Assembly: GCF_900142385.1 (NCBI RefSeq)
Contig: NZ_FRAQ01000001.1
Span: forward strand, 1,426,001-1,490,000
Reading direction: 5' to 3'
Source: Marinobacter antarcticus
Lineage (GTDB): Bacteria; Pseudomonadota; Gammaproteobacteria; Pseudomonadales; Oleiphilaceae
Length of the DNA stretch: 64,000 nucleotides
Part shown: positions 62,860 to 64,000 of the stretch, one piece after another
Layout: the number at the start of each line of letters is the position of its first letter
Numbering within the stretch: the stretch's first letter is position 1
Program-made: the position numbers and the translations under genes
The notes under the pieces: generated by a model
Told to the model about the DNA's origin: nothing
Database searches by the model: none
Seen by the model: the letters and a program-made list of their open reading frames with translations, nothing else

Positions 62860-63825
62860 TTAACCGCAGACACGCGCCCGTGCGTCTTTATATTCCTGTT
62901 TGAGCCGTGACACCAGAACCTCAACGCTGACTACATCATTAATCTGACTCACACCCTGGCCAGCCGACCATACTGTTTTCCAGGCCTTGGCTTCGTCATC
63001 CACCGGCTTGAGCTTTTCCCCATAATTGACCTCACCCGCCTGGTGCAGCTTATCCATCGGGAAACCCGCGGCCTCCAGGCTTTGCCGCATAAAGCTTGCA
63101 GGTACGCCGGAAACCACCGGTGTATGGATGATATCGCCGGATACAGATTCAATAATCATGTTGTGATAGGCGTCTTCCGCCCGTGACTCGGTGGTGTTGA
63201 TGAAGCGCGTACCCATGTACGCCAGGTCTGCGCCAAGGGCCTGTGCGGCGAGAACATCGTCGCCGTGGGAGAGCCCGCCGGCCAGCAAAATGGTGCCATC
63301 AAACACTTCGCGGATTTCGTGAACCAGAACAAAGGGGTTAGTGGTGCCTGCATGTCCACCGGCGCCGGCTGAAACCGCAATAATGCCGTCCACGCCAGCC
63401 TCGGCCGCTTTGCGCGCGTGCTTCTGGTTGGTTACATCGTGGAAGACCACGCCGCCATAGCTGTGCACGGCTTCTACCACTTGGCTTGCAGCGCCCAGCG
63501 ATGTGATGATGATGGGAACCTGATGCTTTACGCACAATTCCAGGTCGGCCTGCCAGCGCGGATTTGAGCGATGCACGATCAGGTTGACGGCATAGGGTGC
63601 GATGTTGGCTTGAGGGTTCTCTTCTTTCAGCTTCCCCAGATCCCCGGTCATCTGAATCAGCCACTCTTCAAAACCTTCGCTCGTGCGCTGGTTTAGCGCC
63701 GGAAAACTTCCGACTATCCCTTCCCGGCAGCACGCAAGGGCCAGTTCGGGGCCGGAGATCAGGAACATGGGGGCTGCGACGAGGGGCAGGCTGAGGGAAT
63801 CCTTGCGAAAAGCGGCAAGTGACAT
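62860..63825 (-). CDS. nitronate monooxygenase-like FMN enzyme
   Basis: Start at ATG 63825, with AAGGAGA 5 nt upstream, gives 321 residues; the earlier in-frame start is not needed. TIM-barrel pattern LVAAPMFLISGPELALACC at the N-terminus, HRSNPRWQADLELC, and the FMN phosphate-binding region VSAGAGGHAG and LAGGLSHGDDVLAAQALGAD. The family oxidises alkyl nitronates with O2 or acts as an NADH:quinone reductase or enoyl reductase; class cannot be settled here. Its 5' side faces the partial gene at the window end. Confidence 0.88.
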   Translation of the reverse strand: MSLAAFRKDSLSLPLVAAPMFLISGPELALACCREGIVGSFPALNQRTSEGFEEWLIQMTGDLGKLKEENPQANIAPYAVNLIVHRSNPRWQADLELCVKHQVPIIITSLGAASQVVEAVHSYGGVVFHDVTNQKHARKAAEAGVDGIIAVSAGAGGHAGTTNPFVLVHEIREVFDGTILLAGGLSHGDDVLAAQALGADLAYMGTRFINTTESRAEDAYHNMIIESVSGDIIHTPVVSGVPASFMRQSLEAAGFPMDKLHQAGEVNYGEKLKPVDDEAKAWKTVWSAGQGVSQINDVVSVEVLVSRLKQEYKDARARVCG

Positions 63826-63953
63826 GAGATCTCCTTTATTTGTATTGGAACTTTTGTAGGGTATAAAGGATCTTAGCCTGCCTGGGCAATTGTTGAAATG
63901 TTCGCCTGCTAACAAATATCAGGTTTCCTCTGCAAAATAAAAAGGAGTCAAGA

Positions 63954-64000
63954 ATGGGTGAAGCAAAACGTCGCAAGCAGACCGGAGCGCCGCTGCCGCG
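63954..64000 (+). CDS. start of a gene cut by the window end
   Basis: ATG after AAAGGAGT, giving MGEAKRRKQTGAPLPR to the end of the window. Only 15 full codons are visible. MGEAKRRK is a common start among small basic proteins including SEC-C and DUF families; no product can be named. Confidence 0.5.
   Translation, partial: MGEAKRRKQTGAPLP

Noticed and set aside
1..64000. CRISPR array, phage genes, toxin-antitoxin or restriction system
   Set aside because: Looked for on both strands; no evenly spaced repeats, no Cas, phage structural, restriction or paired toxin-antitoxin proteins were recognised.

Overview
The window looks like a chromosome segment of a marine, motile, heterotrophic gammaproteobacterium, most likely Marinobacter or a close relative. 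This rests on gene content recognised by eye: a class I polyhydroxyalkanoate locus, ovothiol synthase OvoA, oleate hydratase, CbpA/CbpM, a SWIM/SEC-C small protein, DUF3010, YtoQ, several GGDEF proteins and a chemoreceptor. No database search was run. Most genes have ordinary G+C and strong Shine-Dalgarno sites. The stretches at about 9.4-10.9 kb and 11.8-13.9 kb are clearly more A+T-rich.

Layout. 0-4 kb: the tail of an upstream gene, MprF (aminoacyl-phosphatidylglycerol synthase/flippase) and an MHS-family transporter. 4-14.1 kb: an accessory region rich in c-di-GMP genes. It holds a large GAF/PAS/GGDEF/EAL protein beside a periplasmic binding protein, IS3 and IS1380 debris bracketing a MASE1-GGDEF cyclase, and a membrane cyclase translationally overlapped with a second binding protein. 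14.3-19.6 kb: a five-gene branched-chain-amino-acid-type ABC importer with a Tat-exported binding protein. 20-23.6 kb: DUF4112, a short-chain dehydrogenase, a FrnE-like DsbA protein, an outer-membrane barrel and a fasciclin protein closed by a clear terminator. 23.8-30.9 kb: oleate hydratase, an HPt-like remnant, a quinone-oxidoreductase-like reductase, another diguanylate cyclase, an eRF1-like baeRF protein and a zapE gene cut by one amber codon. 31-35 kb: a polyamine-type ABC importer. 35-39.8 kb: a decayed PAS-GGDEF gene, then phaC, phaB and phaZ on the minus strand, covering PHA precursor reduction, polymerisation and mobilisation.

40-50 kb: an enolase-superfamily enzyme, a CPA2 antiporter, two MFS transporters, and a thiol group of genes (homocysteine S-methyltransferase-like, flavin reductase, OvoA). 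50-59.8 kb: a mostly housekeeping series of a zinc metallopeptidase, alcohol dehydrogenase, M17 aminopeptidase, DASS carboxylate transporter, methyltransferase, small conserved proteins, acyl-CoA thioesterase and CbpA/CbpM. 59.8-64 kb: a DUF6502-like gene broken over three frames, a chemoreceptor, a nitronate monooxygenase-like enzyme and the start of a further gene.

The most unusual parts are the IS1380-bracketed cyclase, the two binding-protein/GGDEF pairings, the amber codon inside zapE next to a release-factor-like gene, a perfect 23-bp palindrome over a start codon, and several genes caught in decay. No complete tRNA, rRNA or CRISPR array was found.
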